DNA from: Spirogloea muscicola
Lineage: Eukaryota; Streptophyta; Zygnematophyceae; Spirogloeales; Spirogloeaceae
NCBI GenBank assembly: GCA_009602725.1
Contig: WELB01000021.1
Location: forward strand, 148,652-165,444
Reading direction: 5' to 3'
Length of the DNA stretch: 16,793 nucleotides
Shown here piece by piece: positions 9,401 through 16,793 of the stretch (positions are counted from its first letter, which is position 1; each line of letters starts with the position of its first letter). The translations under genes were made by a program, and so were the position numbers. The notes under the pieces were generated by a model. That model worked only from the letters and a program-made list of their open reading frames with translations, did not search any database and was not told the DNA's origin.

Positions 9401-12400
9401 TGCAGTTGACAACTCTACCTGCTGCGCAACCTGTGACGAGGCCGCCACCTCCACGCTCGCGAGGGCAGGCACCTCCTTCACGCCTGATAGGAGCTCGCGC
9501 GGATCGAGTCGCTTGAAAAATTCGGTGTTGTACTCGCCACTCTGCAGATTGGAGCAAGGTAAGATGAGTAAGCATGTCACAGGTACAACGTGGGTCACTA
9601 AAGGGCTGCCACAACGTCACCTCATTTGGGCTCTAGACGAGTTGAATCAAAAGTGACTCCTACCTGAATCACGAGGTCGTCCAGCAATCGCTTTTGGTTT
9701 GCCTTACGCAAGATGTTTTCTTCTATTGTGTGCTCGCTCACGAGCCGGTAAATGTTGACCTCGCGAGTCTGCCCAATTCTGTGACATCGATCCTGAGCCG
9801 CCACCAACTCTACAGCAGTGTCAAAGTTGCTGCCATTTGGCTTGCACAAGCTATGATCAGGCAAGATGTGCCACCAGACTATGGGCAATCTAAAATGGCA
9901 GGGTCACATCACCAACAAAGAAAAAATCTGCTCCACATGACGGGTTTACGTGTCTGACTAGGTCAATCATGTACAGGAGTAGCAGTGGTGACCTGAGCCT
10001 GCAGGTCCATTGCCGGATTCCAGTCTGAGTCGTAGAAGATGACCGTGTCAGCTCCGACCAGATTGATCCCCACACCGCCGCTCCGCGTCGACAGGATGAA
10101 AAGGAAAATCCTGGGGCTGGTGTTGAAACGCTGCATGAGAATCTGGCGCTGCTCCGCCTTGGTCGACCCGTCCAGCCGCATGTACGTGTACCCGTACAGG
10201 CTTATGAACGACTCGAGAATGTCCAGCATCTTCGTCATCTGCGTGAAGATGAGGGCGCGGTGGCCCTCCGACTTCAGCCGCTGCAGCAGGCGTGCCAGCT
10301 CCTGCATCAATACGGGCCACAAGCAAACAGCTTCAGCTGCATACAGTGACGTCCATAGAGAGCCTATCTCTGCACGTCCCAGATCTCAAAGCATAGTCTA
10401 GGTCTTTGGAGAGCGCAGACAGTGCCCCTTCACTTATCAAGTCCCCAGTCAACCTTGAAGGCCAATGTCTTGCTTGACATTATGACAAGGAGTACTGCTG
10501 AGCGCTTGCTGAACAAGGAGGTGTGCATCTCCTTGTTGGGTTTAGGGTTTGCAGGTTGGCAAGTTGGCAGGTTGGCAAGCCCCTCCTGACTGGGTTCTCA
10601 GGAAGGAGGAGCCCTTGACCCTCTTGCAAGACTTGCAACTCTTTATGCATGAATCTGCTCACAATGAGGGCACAAGCGAATGGAAGAAGGGGCTTGCCAA
10701 CCTGCAGCTTGCCACAGTCGTACTGCAGGAGCCGCCGGTCAGGGAAGAAGAGCTGGCCGCGCACCACGGCGGGCCTCAGCGGCGCCAGCAGGGCGCTCGC
10801 CTCAACATACGCTGCAGCCTGTTCACATGCGTCTGATGGCGCTCTGCCACAGGCGGCCACTACTTGCTGCGGATGGCTGCACCACCAGAGCGGCGCCGGC
10901 GCACGGGCGGCCGGGATTGCGAAGCGGAATGCCTGCACAACCTCGAGCATCTCCGTCCACCGCTCCAACGGCAGCTTGACCATGGCCGCCAGGATGGAGG
11001 AGTGCGACAGGAGGCGCCGAGGCGAAGCTGCCACCCGGCGGATGGCCTGGACGGGGTCCTCAACTTGCACCGCCCGGATCAGGTCCCAGCCATAAGGGGG
11101 GGGCATGTAACACCGGTGCAGGTTGAGGGCTGCTATGGCTGCCGCCCGGCCCAGCCGCCAGGCCTGCCGTCGCTCGTGGAGCTCCTTGAAGAGCTTCTCG
11201 ACAACACCGCCACGAGTGCAGCCTGCCGGCAGGTGGCCTTGGCTTGGTCCCACGCTTGCCGCCTCGAGGATCAAGCGCGCAGGTGTGGCGAGCCTTTGGA
11301 CGTCCTGAGCCGCCCATGTGGGGTCCCAGAAGCTGCTGGGCAGCCATGTAATGATGCGGCCACCATAGAGTGGACTGCAGCTACTGGGCACTGCCGCCAC
11401 TGCGTCCGAGCTCAGGTGGCTGACAATGCCCAGGAGGTCGAGCGCCGATACGATAGGCCGCACCTCAAAGAGGTCGGGGTGATTGCAGACCTTGCGTAGC
11501 TGCATAAGCACGTTGATGAGGCTGATGAAGTTGCCGCCGGCGAGCGTGGCCTGCGTGTCAGAGCTGGCCATGAAGTCCTCATAGAGCGCGCGCTGGCGCT
11601 TGGACAGCGCGCAGCGCACGACGTGCTCATGCTTGCTTGGCAGCTGCTTCTCCACGTCGCGCTTGAGCCGCCGCAGCAGGAACGGGCGCAGCACGTTGTG
11701 CAGGCGGCCCACCACCTCCTTGCTCGCACCCTCCGCTCCCTCCACCAGTCCGCTGATCGGGTTGCTGAACCAGTCCCGAAACTCCTGGCATCACCGCACC
11801 ACCCCAAGCAGCTGACAAGGTCAGAAGGGTATCACATACCCAACTTGAGTGTCCTGCACGGATCACAAGAAGCTCCAAGTGCAATGTGAAAGTGGAAGTG
11901 AGAGCGTCGTAACATCACCACATGGGCAGCCAGATTTAGGGGCTTAGCTACACACGTCTCCTCTCAGCCCGCGACTTACTTACCTGGTGAGACTGGAAGA
12001 CGTGGGGCATGAGAAAATGCATGAGCGACCAGAGCTCCATGAGGTTGTTCTGCAGCGGCGTGCCTGTGAGCAGCACGCGCCGCTTGCTGCTGAAGTTGAG
12101 CAGCGTCTGCCACCGCTGCGATCGCCAATTCTTGATCAGGTGCGCCTCATCCAGGATGAGGTACTTCCACCTCTTCCGTCTGAACATCTTCACGTCCTGC
12201 AAGGGCGGCACAACACCACTGCGGCCGTCGCAAACGGTCGCTTTCTCAAAGTCCTCACTCTGCCCATAGATGACCCAATTTTTGACATGATGTCCTGCTC
12301 GACCACCTACACATTTTGCAGCAACAGCAGATGCGAGGCTCCTTCTTGCCAAGACTCTTGCCTGGATTGCAAGCCGGTATGTAGTGATGCAGACGTGAAA

Positions 12401-15400
12401 GTAGTTGCTCTTGCTCCAGCCCTGACGCTTGGCCTTGCGCTCTTTGGCATGGCCAAAGTATGTGAGGATCTTGAATGCTGGGCACCACTTCATGAACTCC
12501 ATCTCCCAGTTGAGCATCACCGACGTAGGCACGACAATGAGGTGCGGGCCCCAGATGCCCTGCAGGCCCCACAGAAAGCCCCATGAGCACGCTGTCAGAT
12601 TAATATCGTTGTGAACTTACTGGGCCATACCATAAACCTTAGATTTGCATCTGAAGGGGCAGAACATTTATGCTATGGCAGGAGCATCACAGCGCCTGTT
12701 GATCCTCCTGTGAAATAACTTGAGAGGTCTAGATCAACCAAATGGCTTCAATCACTGTTGCAACAGCACCTTCAACTTGGACCAAAAGTGTCCTGTATCA
12801 TACTAGCTTCACCCCAAGTCTGAACTCAAGGACTGGCTCACTTTGCCCCAACCGCAAAAGCCCAGAACTCACCTTCTCGCAAGCAAGGTGCGCAAGGAGC
12901 GCAATGGTCATGATGGTCTTCCCGAGGCCCATTTCGTCGGCCAAAATGCCGTTGAGCCTCTTCTCGTACATAGTGACGAGCCAGTCAAGGCCAATGTGCT
13001 GGTACTCACGCAGCGGATGCTTGAGCAGAAACGGAACGCGCGTTCGTACTGCCGTTGTCGACAGTGTGTGGCCCGTCGGCTGCGCAGCTGCCGCCGCTGC
13101 CGCCGCATCCTCTAGACCGTACTCGCACTCTAGCGCTGCGTCGCCTGCTGCCTCCACACCCTCCAGGGATACGTTCGCATCTCCATTCTCTCCCTCTTTC
13201 ACCGAGGCCTCCTCCTGCTCCTTACCCTCAGAGTCCTGCCTCCGCTTCCAGGTCCGCTCATCCCGCCGGATTGCCACCTCCTTAATCCGGGCCACCACGG
13301 CCTGGTCCACGTCATTGAGATTGCTGATGAGGCTGGCGGACAGGAGCGCGGTATGGCTGGCGTCACAATCTTCATACCCACCCCTGTGGTCGGCCTCGCT
13401 CACGTTCCTGCATGTGCTGGCACTGCGACCATTGGCTACAGGTTGGTGCTCGGCGCAAACACCCCGTGCGCTGCCATTGGCGTCGCCATTACGGCAGCGG
13501 CTGCGCGGGGAGGCCCCGTCTGCACTGCCACTGCAGACGGGGCCTGTGGTGCTCGCCTCGCTAGTGATGACCTCTGTGGCAGCAGGCTCGGCGGCCTCCA
13601 TCCGCACACTCGGTGCCACACCGTTGCCCTGAGCATGCCCACCTCCTTCCTCTTTCCAGGCCGTCTCCTTGTCCCCATGTTCAGGTTTCCTCTCCTCTTC
13701 CTCCTCCACTACTTCACCTCCCTCCTCCTCCCTGCCGCCAGCCTGAGCCTCCATCCCACGTAGCCGCGCCAGAAGCTCCTCCAGCGGAACTTCCCCGTCA
13801 TGCTGGAGCATTTCAAGCTCCTCCTGCGGCCCTCCCGCCGCGTCCATGCTTGCAAGCCGCTCCTCCTCTTCCAGCGTCGCCTCGTCGTCGTCATCGTCGT
13901 CGTCACCGAACCCACTACTGCCATCGCTGTCATCCTCCTGCTCCTCCTCCTCCCCCTCCTCCTCCTCGTCCTCCTCCTCCTCCTCCTCCTCCTCCCCCTC
14001 CCCCTCCTCCTTCTCCTCCTCCTCCATGCTCGCTTGCTCTCCTCCGTCAAGCTCGGTTGCCACCGTTGTGCCATTCGGCAGTCTACTGCCATCAGCAGGC
14101 CGCTGACCCAGCCGCCCGGGGCTGCCCTCTTGGATGCTATGGTCAGCGACGCCCTGCGGTGCCGTGACGTTGCGCCAATCAGCCTCAACAGGCAGCTCGC
14201 CGTTGCGCCCACCCCCTCCAGGATCGAAGCCTGCATCGGCGTGGCTGCACTTGCGCTGAGGCTGCTCCTTGTGTGACGCCAGCCCGTTGGGCAGGTCCTG
14301 AAAGCTGGGCGCGAGCTCCTGACATCCAGCGGGCTCGCTGCCAGCGAGCCCCTCCCCTGTGCTCAACGGTTCAGCGACGCCAACGGCTGCGCTATCAGCA
14401 GGTCTTGTCGCTGCCTCTCCTCCACACCTCCCCTCTTCCTCCCCCTCGGCCCCCCTCTCTGAACCACCATGCTCCCCCTCCTTGTGCACCACCAGCTGCT
14501 CCTCCTCCCCCTCCTCCTCCTCCTCCTCCCTCTCCTCCTCCTCCTCCTCCCCCTCCTCCTCCCTCTCCTCCTCCTCCTCCTCCTCCTCCACCTCCTCCTC
14601 CTCCTCATCCTCCTCCTCATCCTCATCCTCCTCCCCCTCCTCCTCCTCCTCCTCCTCCCCCACCTCCTCCCTCCCCCCCCCAAAAGACATGTCCTTGGGC
14701 TTGCCCTCCTGTTGCTCACCCTCCTTGATGTGGGGAGCTGCTGCTCGCCAGTCAACAACGTCAACAGGGCTGTCAATTGCTGTTGCCAGGAAGGCCGACA
14801 CATGTGGGCCACCGCCCTGCCCAATGACATGGCTTTGCAAGGAGCAACAATGTCAGAGTTGGAGTCGGCTAGTCTTGGGTTTCATTCCTGCACATGGACT
14901 TCAGCGGACGGGACTCCTCTAGTACGAAAACCCCTAGTAAGGGCTGACACAGAAGCATTCATTAGATCAACTGGGGGCTTAGCACGGCAGGCCGACCCTT
15001 GGCTTTGCGGTAGTGGTGCAGGAGCTCGTCGAGCGGTAGGTCACTCTCGCGCTGCAGTGCAGCCACCTCCTCGCGACGCTCCTCTGCAGTGAACAGCGCC
15101 TCGTCGGCCTCCAGCGTCCGCTCATCGTCCTCCTCTTCCTGCAAAAAACGCAACAAAGTGAGAGGTGACCACACCAACAATCGCAGCAGCACAGCGTCGG
15201 AGCTGGCACTGGCCCCATCAGCAGCGCCAGAAATAAAGCAGGAAGACCAGGACGGCACCATGTCAGCAGCGCCGCCGCCTGGTTTGAAGTCGCCATCGTC
15301 ATCATCCACCGCCGGCAGATCCTGGGCGTTGCCGGCCTCGCCGCGAGCAACGTCAGCTGCAGCATTGCCGCCGCCACCACCGCCGGCATCACGCTCAGCA

Positions 15401-16675
15401 GCCGTGGCGTCATGCTGCACGGCATGGTTGTTGCCGCCTTTGCCGCCGGCATCTGTGCTCGACGGCGCCACAGCCAGGTTCTCTGCCAGCATGGAGGAGT
15501 ACCTGAACAACGACATGCACCAAATGGTGCACAGTGAGACAAAGCCCAAGGATCGTGAGGGAATGTGAGCAGTCCAGTCTCTACTCGAGCTTCGCAGGGA
15601 GTAGCTGTTGTGGATTGCAGGTAGGAGAGAGGTCGAAGCAGGGAGGGGAGGTGGAATAGAAGCATGGGGCAGGTGGGAAGGAGAGGGGGAGGAGGGAGGA
15701 GGGAGGAGGGAGGAGGGAGGAGGTAGGGAGGAGGGCAGGGCACCGCTCCGTCTGGCCAAGGAGGAAGTCGAGGTGGCGGTCGAGCGCCGCCTTCTTGCGC
15801 TGCTCGATCTGCAGCTGCTGCTTGTACACTACCTGCGGCACGGTGGCGGAGGCAGCAGCGGAATCAAAAGGCGCAAGGCTCGCACTGTCGGCCATGTTTA
15901 GATCATCCGCATGCTCTCTGCTACGACGACGAGGCCGCGGCGGCAGCTCACCAGCTTCTCAATCTTGGCCCAGAAGCGCTTCACCTCCCGCGCCATGCCG
16001 CTGGCAGCCCGCCGCATCCGCTGCTCCTCGTCCTGGTGCGACAAAAGCCGCGACAGTCCGCCGCGTAAATAAGTCGCTCGTGACCACGCCAACCATGCGA
16101 CGGACCGCAGGTGAACTTGGTCATGGACGAAGAAGCGCGGACAGAGAACAGGAAAATTGATCGAATGCAAGACCATAAGAGCTGTGGGCGCCGCTGCCGG
16201 GCGCACCTTCTGGCGGCGCTCCTCCCGCGCCGTCTCATCGAGGCGGCTGCGGCTGGCGCGCGCCGCCACGCCCTTGGCCTGCTTCAGCTTCCAGCGCCGC
16301 TCGCGCTCAAAGTCCTGGCACGATGCCACGTCTCGTGCGCAGCTCTCAGTGAACCGGCCTCGGAGCAAAGGGGCACAAGCTGCTCCCCAGTAAACGACCA
16401 TCGATCTCCGGCTATCAAACTTACGTTTAGGGTTTAAGGTTGGGGTTTACAGCCAACCAAGAGGCAACTAGCAAGGCGGGCTTTACCTTGGCCAGCCACG
16501 CCATCTCCTCCAGCACATGGTCCCAGTGGGCCTTGGCCCTGGCCGGCTCCACGAACTTGGCAGGCCGCCGGATGGACAGGACCTGCAGGGCAACCGTGGA
16601 AGGAAGGAGCTGAGCGCCGGCTGCGCGGCGGGAGCAGCAGTGAAAGGGAGCTGGTGGTGGCTGGGTGGTGGACAT
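6433..16675 (-). CDS. PIE1: SWR1-complex ATPase (PIE1/SRCAP/Swr1 type), about 17 exons
   Basis: This Snf2-family motor of the nuclear SWR1 complex exchanges H2A-H2B for H2A.Z-H2B in nucleosomes. Exons in transcript order: 16675-16487, 16314-16207, 16032-15952, 15832-15744, 15502-15259, 15138-14986, 14816-12873, 12559-12362, 12196-11984, 11784-10702, 10301-9993, 9792-9664, 9541-9311, 8987-8713, 8450-8159, 7795-7037, 6831-6433. They give about 2231 residues against about 2055 for Arabidopsis PIE1. Order: HSA (about 46-156), two acidic H2A.Z-type motifs, polyglutamate tracts, ATPase N-lobe with DEMGLGKT (915-922) and DEAH (1018-1021), the family insertion (about 1181-1410), C-lobe with RCHRIGQTR (1539-1547), a charged helix, SANT (about 2019-2073) and an acidic C terminus. 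HSA plus SANT and the insertion favour PIE1 over INO80 or CHD proteins. Uncertain points: the first exon may begin at 16582 behind an acceptor (CCCTGCAG) with the true start outside the window; intron 5 may not be spliced; the donors of introns 6 and 15 have alternatives. Confidence 0.9.
7115..7279 (-). other. SANT/Myb-like domain of the SWR1-type ATPase
   Basis: Residues about 2019-2073 contain [15 protein letters not shown], then SWALVSDLV, then a [12 protein letters not shown] loop and RRFAELM. This matches the SANT region near the C terminus of plant PIE1, including the glycine-rich turn and the QC/CC-RR-EL helix. SANT domains usually bind histone tails or DNA. The first tryptophan of the Myb pattern is absent (leucine/glycine instead), while the second (SWALV) and the third-helix aromatic (F) are kept. 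Confidence 0.85.
7496..7522. repeat. Perfect 12-bp inverted repeat with 3-base loop in exon 16
   Basis: ATGCTTCAGGAG at 7496-7507 is followed by TAT and then its exact reverse complement at 7511-7522. It lies in coding sequence (MLQEILLKH in the minus-strand protein), so it may be a by-product of codon choice, but the mRNA would carry a strong short hairpin. Confidence 0.8.
7610..7795 (-). other. Highly charged helical segment (Glu/Arg/Lys-rich)
   Basis: Residues about 1847-1908 start right after an acceptor and are nearly all E, R, Q, K and A, including a KRKLKKRK basic cluster that could be a nuclear localisation signal. The pattern predicts a long single helix or coiled coil. PIE1 has a similar Glu-rich then Lys-rich stretch between the ATPase and SANT domains. 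Confidence 0.7.
8451..8712 (-). other. GC-AG intron (intron 14 of the SWR1-type gene)
   Basis: The donor reads AG|GCAAGT (first intron bases at 8712-8711) and the acceptor is TTACAG before 8450. Joining here gives [13 protein letters not shown], matching plant PIE1 residue for residue in character. The nearest GT donor, three bases further on, breaks the frame. GCAAGT is the classic GC-donor consensus, so this intron is well supported. Confidence 0.85.
9103..9126. repeat. Three tandem copies of CATCTTTG in intron 13
   Basis: The octamer CATCTTTG occurs at 9103-9110, 9111-9118 and 9119-9126 without spacing, inside the intron between exons 13 and 14. It is a minor microsatellite with no evident role. 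Confidence 0.8.
10302..10701 (-). other. Intron 10, 400 bases, open frame across its 5' part
   Basis: The donor is CAG|GTTGGC and the acceptor TGATGCAG. Phase 0 on both sides restores CGKLQELARLL, as in PIE1. It is the longest intron found in either gene and starts inside an inverted repeat. If it were retained, the frame would run 73 further codons to a stop at 10480, giving a protein with the ATPase N-lobe and insertion but no C-lobe. Confidence 0.85.
10538..10550. repeat. Plant-type telomere motif in intron 10
   Basis: GGGTTTAGGGTTT on the plus strand is nearly two units of the TTTAGGG repeat; in the sense strand it reads as a telo-box (AAACCCTAAACCC). A second copy lies in intron 1 at 16425-16437. 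It is too short to be a telomere remnant with any certainty. Confidence 0.6.
10567..10705. repeat. 18-bp inverted repeat covering a 5' splice site
   Basis: The arm at 10567-10584 is the exact reverse complement of 10688-10705, separated by 103 bases. The second arm spans the exon 10/intron 10 border: the last four exon bases and the first fourteen intron bases. A second, shorter copy of the first arm (GCAGGTTGGCAAG, 10551-10563) gives an alternative pairing partner. In the pre-mRNA the donor could be held in a stem. Confidence 0.85.
10777..11463 (-). other. SWR1/INO80-class insertion between ATPase lobes
   Basis: About 230 residues (1181-1410) interrupt the ATPase between [12 protein letters not shown] and the C-lobe. 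A long insertion here is the hallmark of split Snf2 ATPases of the SWR1 and INO80 class, where it wraps around the RuvBL1/RuvBL2 hexamer. Pieces shared with PIE1 include ELHERRQAW...[24 protein letters not shown] and [10 protein letters not shown]. The rest has diverged and is alanine-rich. Confidence 0.85.
11464..13040 (-). other. Snf2 ATPase N-lobe (DEXD-type region)
   Basis: The end of exon 7, exons 8-9 and the start of exon 10 encode the first RecA-like lobe: [12 protein letters not shown], Walker A DEMGLGKT (915-922), [23 protein letters not shown], Walker [13 protein letters not shown] (1018-1021 for DEAH), [19 protein letters not shown] and [12 protein letters not shown]. Each motif is intact, and residue identity to plant PIE1 as I remember it is very high. 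Introns 7, 8 and 9 interrupt the lobe at phase 0. Confidence 0.95.
12197..12361 (-). other. GC-AG intron (intron 8 of the SWR1-type gene)
   Basis: The donor is CAG|GCAAGA (first intron bases at 12361-12360) and the acceptor CCTTGCAG before 12196. Joining gives [16 protein letters not shown], which aligns without gap to the equivalent PIE1 stretch. No GT at the right place would preserve both frame and the conserved residues. Confidence 0.85.
13758..13904 (-). other. Second acidic H2A.Z-type motif
   Basis: Residues about 593-641 run [14 protein letters not shown], a spacer, then [20 protein letters not shown]. The same arrangement occurs at residues 238-284 and in PIE1 and SRCAP. In yeast Swr1 the corresponding acidic segment binds the H2A.Z-H2B dimer, so a histone-holding role is inferred here. 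Confidence 0.7.
13932..14027 (-). repeat. Coding GAG-type microsatellite, polyglutamate tract 2
   Basis: On the plus strand this is a run of TCC/CTC triplets; in the sense strand it encodes about 32 residues that are nearly all Glu with some Asp and Gly. It directly precedes the second acidic motif. Such tracts vary in length between alleles by replication slippage, always in units of one residue when triplets are gained or lost. Confidence 0.85.
14496..14666 (-). repeat. Coding GAG-type microsatellite, polyglutamate tract 1
   Basis: About 57 codons of the large exon 7 are almost pure Glu with scattered Asp, Gly and Arg (residues about 339-395). The frame stays open throughout and joins conserved sequence downstream, so the tract is coding. 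PIE1 and SRCAP are acidic here but lack such a long uninterrupted run, as far as I recall. Assembly collapse or expansion of the repeat is possible. Confidence 0.85.
14998..15138 (-). other. First acidic H2A.Z-type motif
   Basis: Exon 6 encodes [14 protein letters not shown], then [20 protein letters not shown] (residues about 238-284). The PIE1 counterpart has the same TIEEDE, LPVEELL layout. The exon starts at a strong acceptor (TTTTTTGCAG). Whether the 120 bases before it (15139-15258) are an intron or coding is unclear: no stop interrupts them and the length is a multiple of three, but they do not look like the conserved protein. Confidence 0.75.
15678..15740. repeat. Purine tract with G-quadruplex pattern in intron 4
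   Basis: The plus strand carries a repeat of GGGAGGA units giving at least four GGG runs with four-base loops, the usual G-quadruplex pattern. It is also mirror-symmetric, a feature of triplex-forming DNA. It lies inside intron 4 (15503-15743), adjoining its weak GTGCCC donor; in the transcript it is a C/U-rich tract. Confidence 0.8.
15744..16546 (-). other. HSA domain with following conserved block
   Basis: Four short exons join to give [57 protein letters not shown] and [10 protein letters not shown], then YSSMLAENL (residues about 46-163). HSA domains of SWR1/INO80/SWI-SNF ATPases recruit actin and actin-related proteins. The phase at each junction is consistent, and the whole block follows PIE1 closely. 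The donor of exon 4 (GTGCCC) is weak but is the one that yields R-Y-S-S-M. Confidence 0.92.
16425..16437. repeat. Plant-type telomere motif in intron 1
   Basis: GTTTAGGGTTTAA on the plus strand lies just inside the first intron of the SWR1-type gene (16315-16486). It is the second such motif in this gene. Confidence 0.6.
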
Positions 16676-16680
16676 GGATG

Positions 16681-16793
16681 GAAAGAGAGGGAAGGAGGGA
16701 GAAAGGGGGGAGAGAGGGAGGGGAAGAGGGAGAGGGAGAGAGGAGGGAAGAGGGTGAGAGAGAAGAGAGGGGGAGAGAGAGGGGGGGAGAGGG
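16681..16793. repeat. Polypurine (GA/GGGA) tract upstream of the SWR1-type gene
   Basis: These 113 bases are almost entirely G and A on the plus strand, with one T. On the sense strand of the gene the tract is C/T-rich and ends six bases before the candidate ATG at 16675. It could be a pyrimidine-rich 5' UTR or promoter element, or the tail of an intron if the real first exon lies outside the window. Confidence 0.8.

Larger units (their letters stand above)
9664..10776 (-). other. Snf2 ATPase C-lobe (helicase C region)
   Basis: The end of exon 10 and exons 11-12 encode the second RecA-like lobe. It begins with [20 protein letters not shown], a stretch typical of SWR1-class proteins. Then come [22 protein letters not shown], motif V with [15 protein letters not shown] and FYDSDWNP (about 1505-1530), and motif [11 protein letters not shown] including the arginine fingers (1539-1547). 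All motifs are intact once introns 10 and 11 are removed. Confidence 0.93.

Noticed and set aside
12742-15092. Several long plus-strand open frames rich in Ser, Pro or Leu (for example 12742-13632 and 14469-15092)
   Set aside because: They are shadows of the large acidic exon; TCC repeats read in other frames give poly-Ser, poly-Pro or poly-Leu. The minus-strand frame joins conserved SWR1 sequence.
15678-15740. CRISPR-like or satellite array
   Set aside because: The units are 7 bases or shorter with no spacers; this is a simple purine microsatellite.
6433-16675. INO80 or CHD remodeller instead of SWR1 type
   Set aside because: INO80 lacks the C-terminal SANT in this arrangement and the paired acidic motifs; CHD proteins would show chromodomains upstream of the ATPase. 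The HSA block and ATPase match PIE1 throughout.

Overview
The window is nuclear DNA from a eukaryote, most likely a green alga or another member of the green lineage; the genus cannot be read from the sequence. Both genes are split by many short introns with GT-AG or GC-AG borders. The minus-strand protein matches plant PIE1 more closely than animal SRCAP or fungal Swr1. A complete elongation factor 3 gene points to an alga or other microbe rather than a land plant. Two introns carry a short plant-type telomere motif (TTTAGGG). Exons are GC-richer than introns.

Layout. Positions 1-578 are the leader of gene 1: a GCC-repeat block, then a probable 5' UTR intron (186-535) that would remove three upstream ATGs. 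Positions 579-5501 (+) hold a complete 11-exon gene for eEF3, an ABC-F translation ATPase (1049 codons plus stop). Positions 5502-6432 are the shared downstream region of two convergent genes. Positions 6433-16675 (-) hold a gene of about 17 exons for the SWR1-complex ATPase, the PIE1/SRCAP/Swr1 type that places histone H2A.Z into chromatin. Its exons encode, in order, the HSA domain, two copies of an acidic motif probably used to hold H2A.Z-H2B, long polyglutamate tracts, a split Snf2 ATPase with the family's large insertion, and a SANT/Myb domain. Positions 16681-16793 are a nearly pure purine tract upstream of that gene.

The two genes have no known joint function; one acts in translation and the other in chromatin, and their convergent placement looks incidental. 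I joined every exon by hand from splice-site consensus, phase and remembered family sequence. Most junctions are firm because phase and conserved residues agree. The weak ones are the first exon and the intron 5, 6 and 15 borders of the SWR1 gene.

I found no mobile element, CRISPR array, tRNA, rRNA or convincing new multi-gene system. The points most worth a second look are the compact chromodomain in eEF3, the 5' UTR intron that hides upstream ATGs, two well-supported GC-AG introns, and an 18-bp inverted repeat that buries a 5' splice site between the two ATPase lobes of the SWR1 protein.
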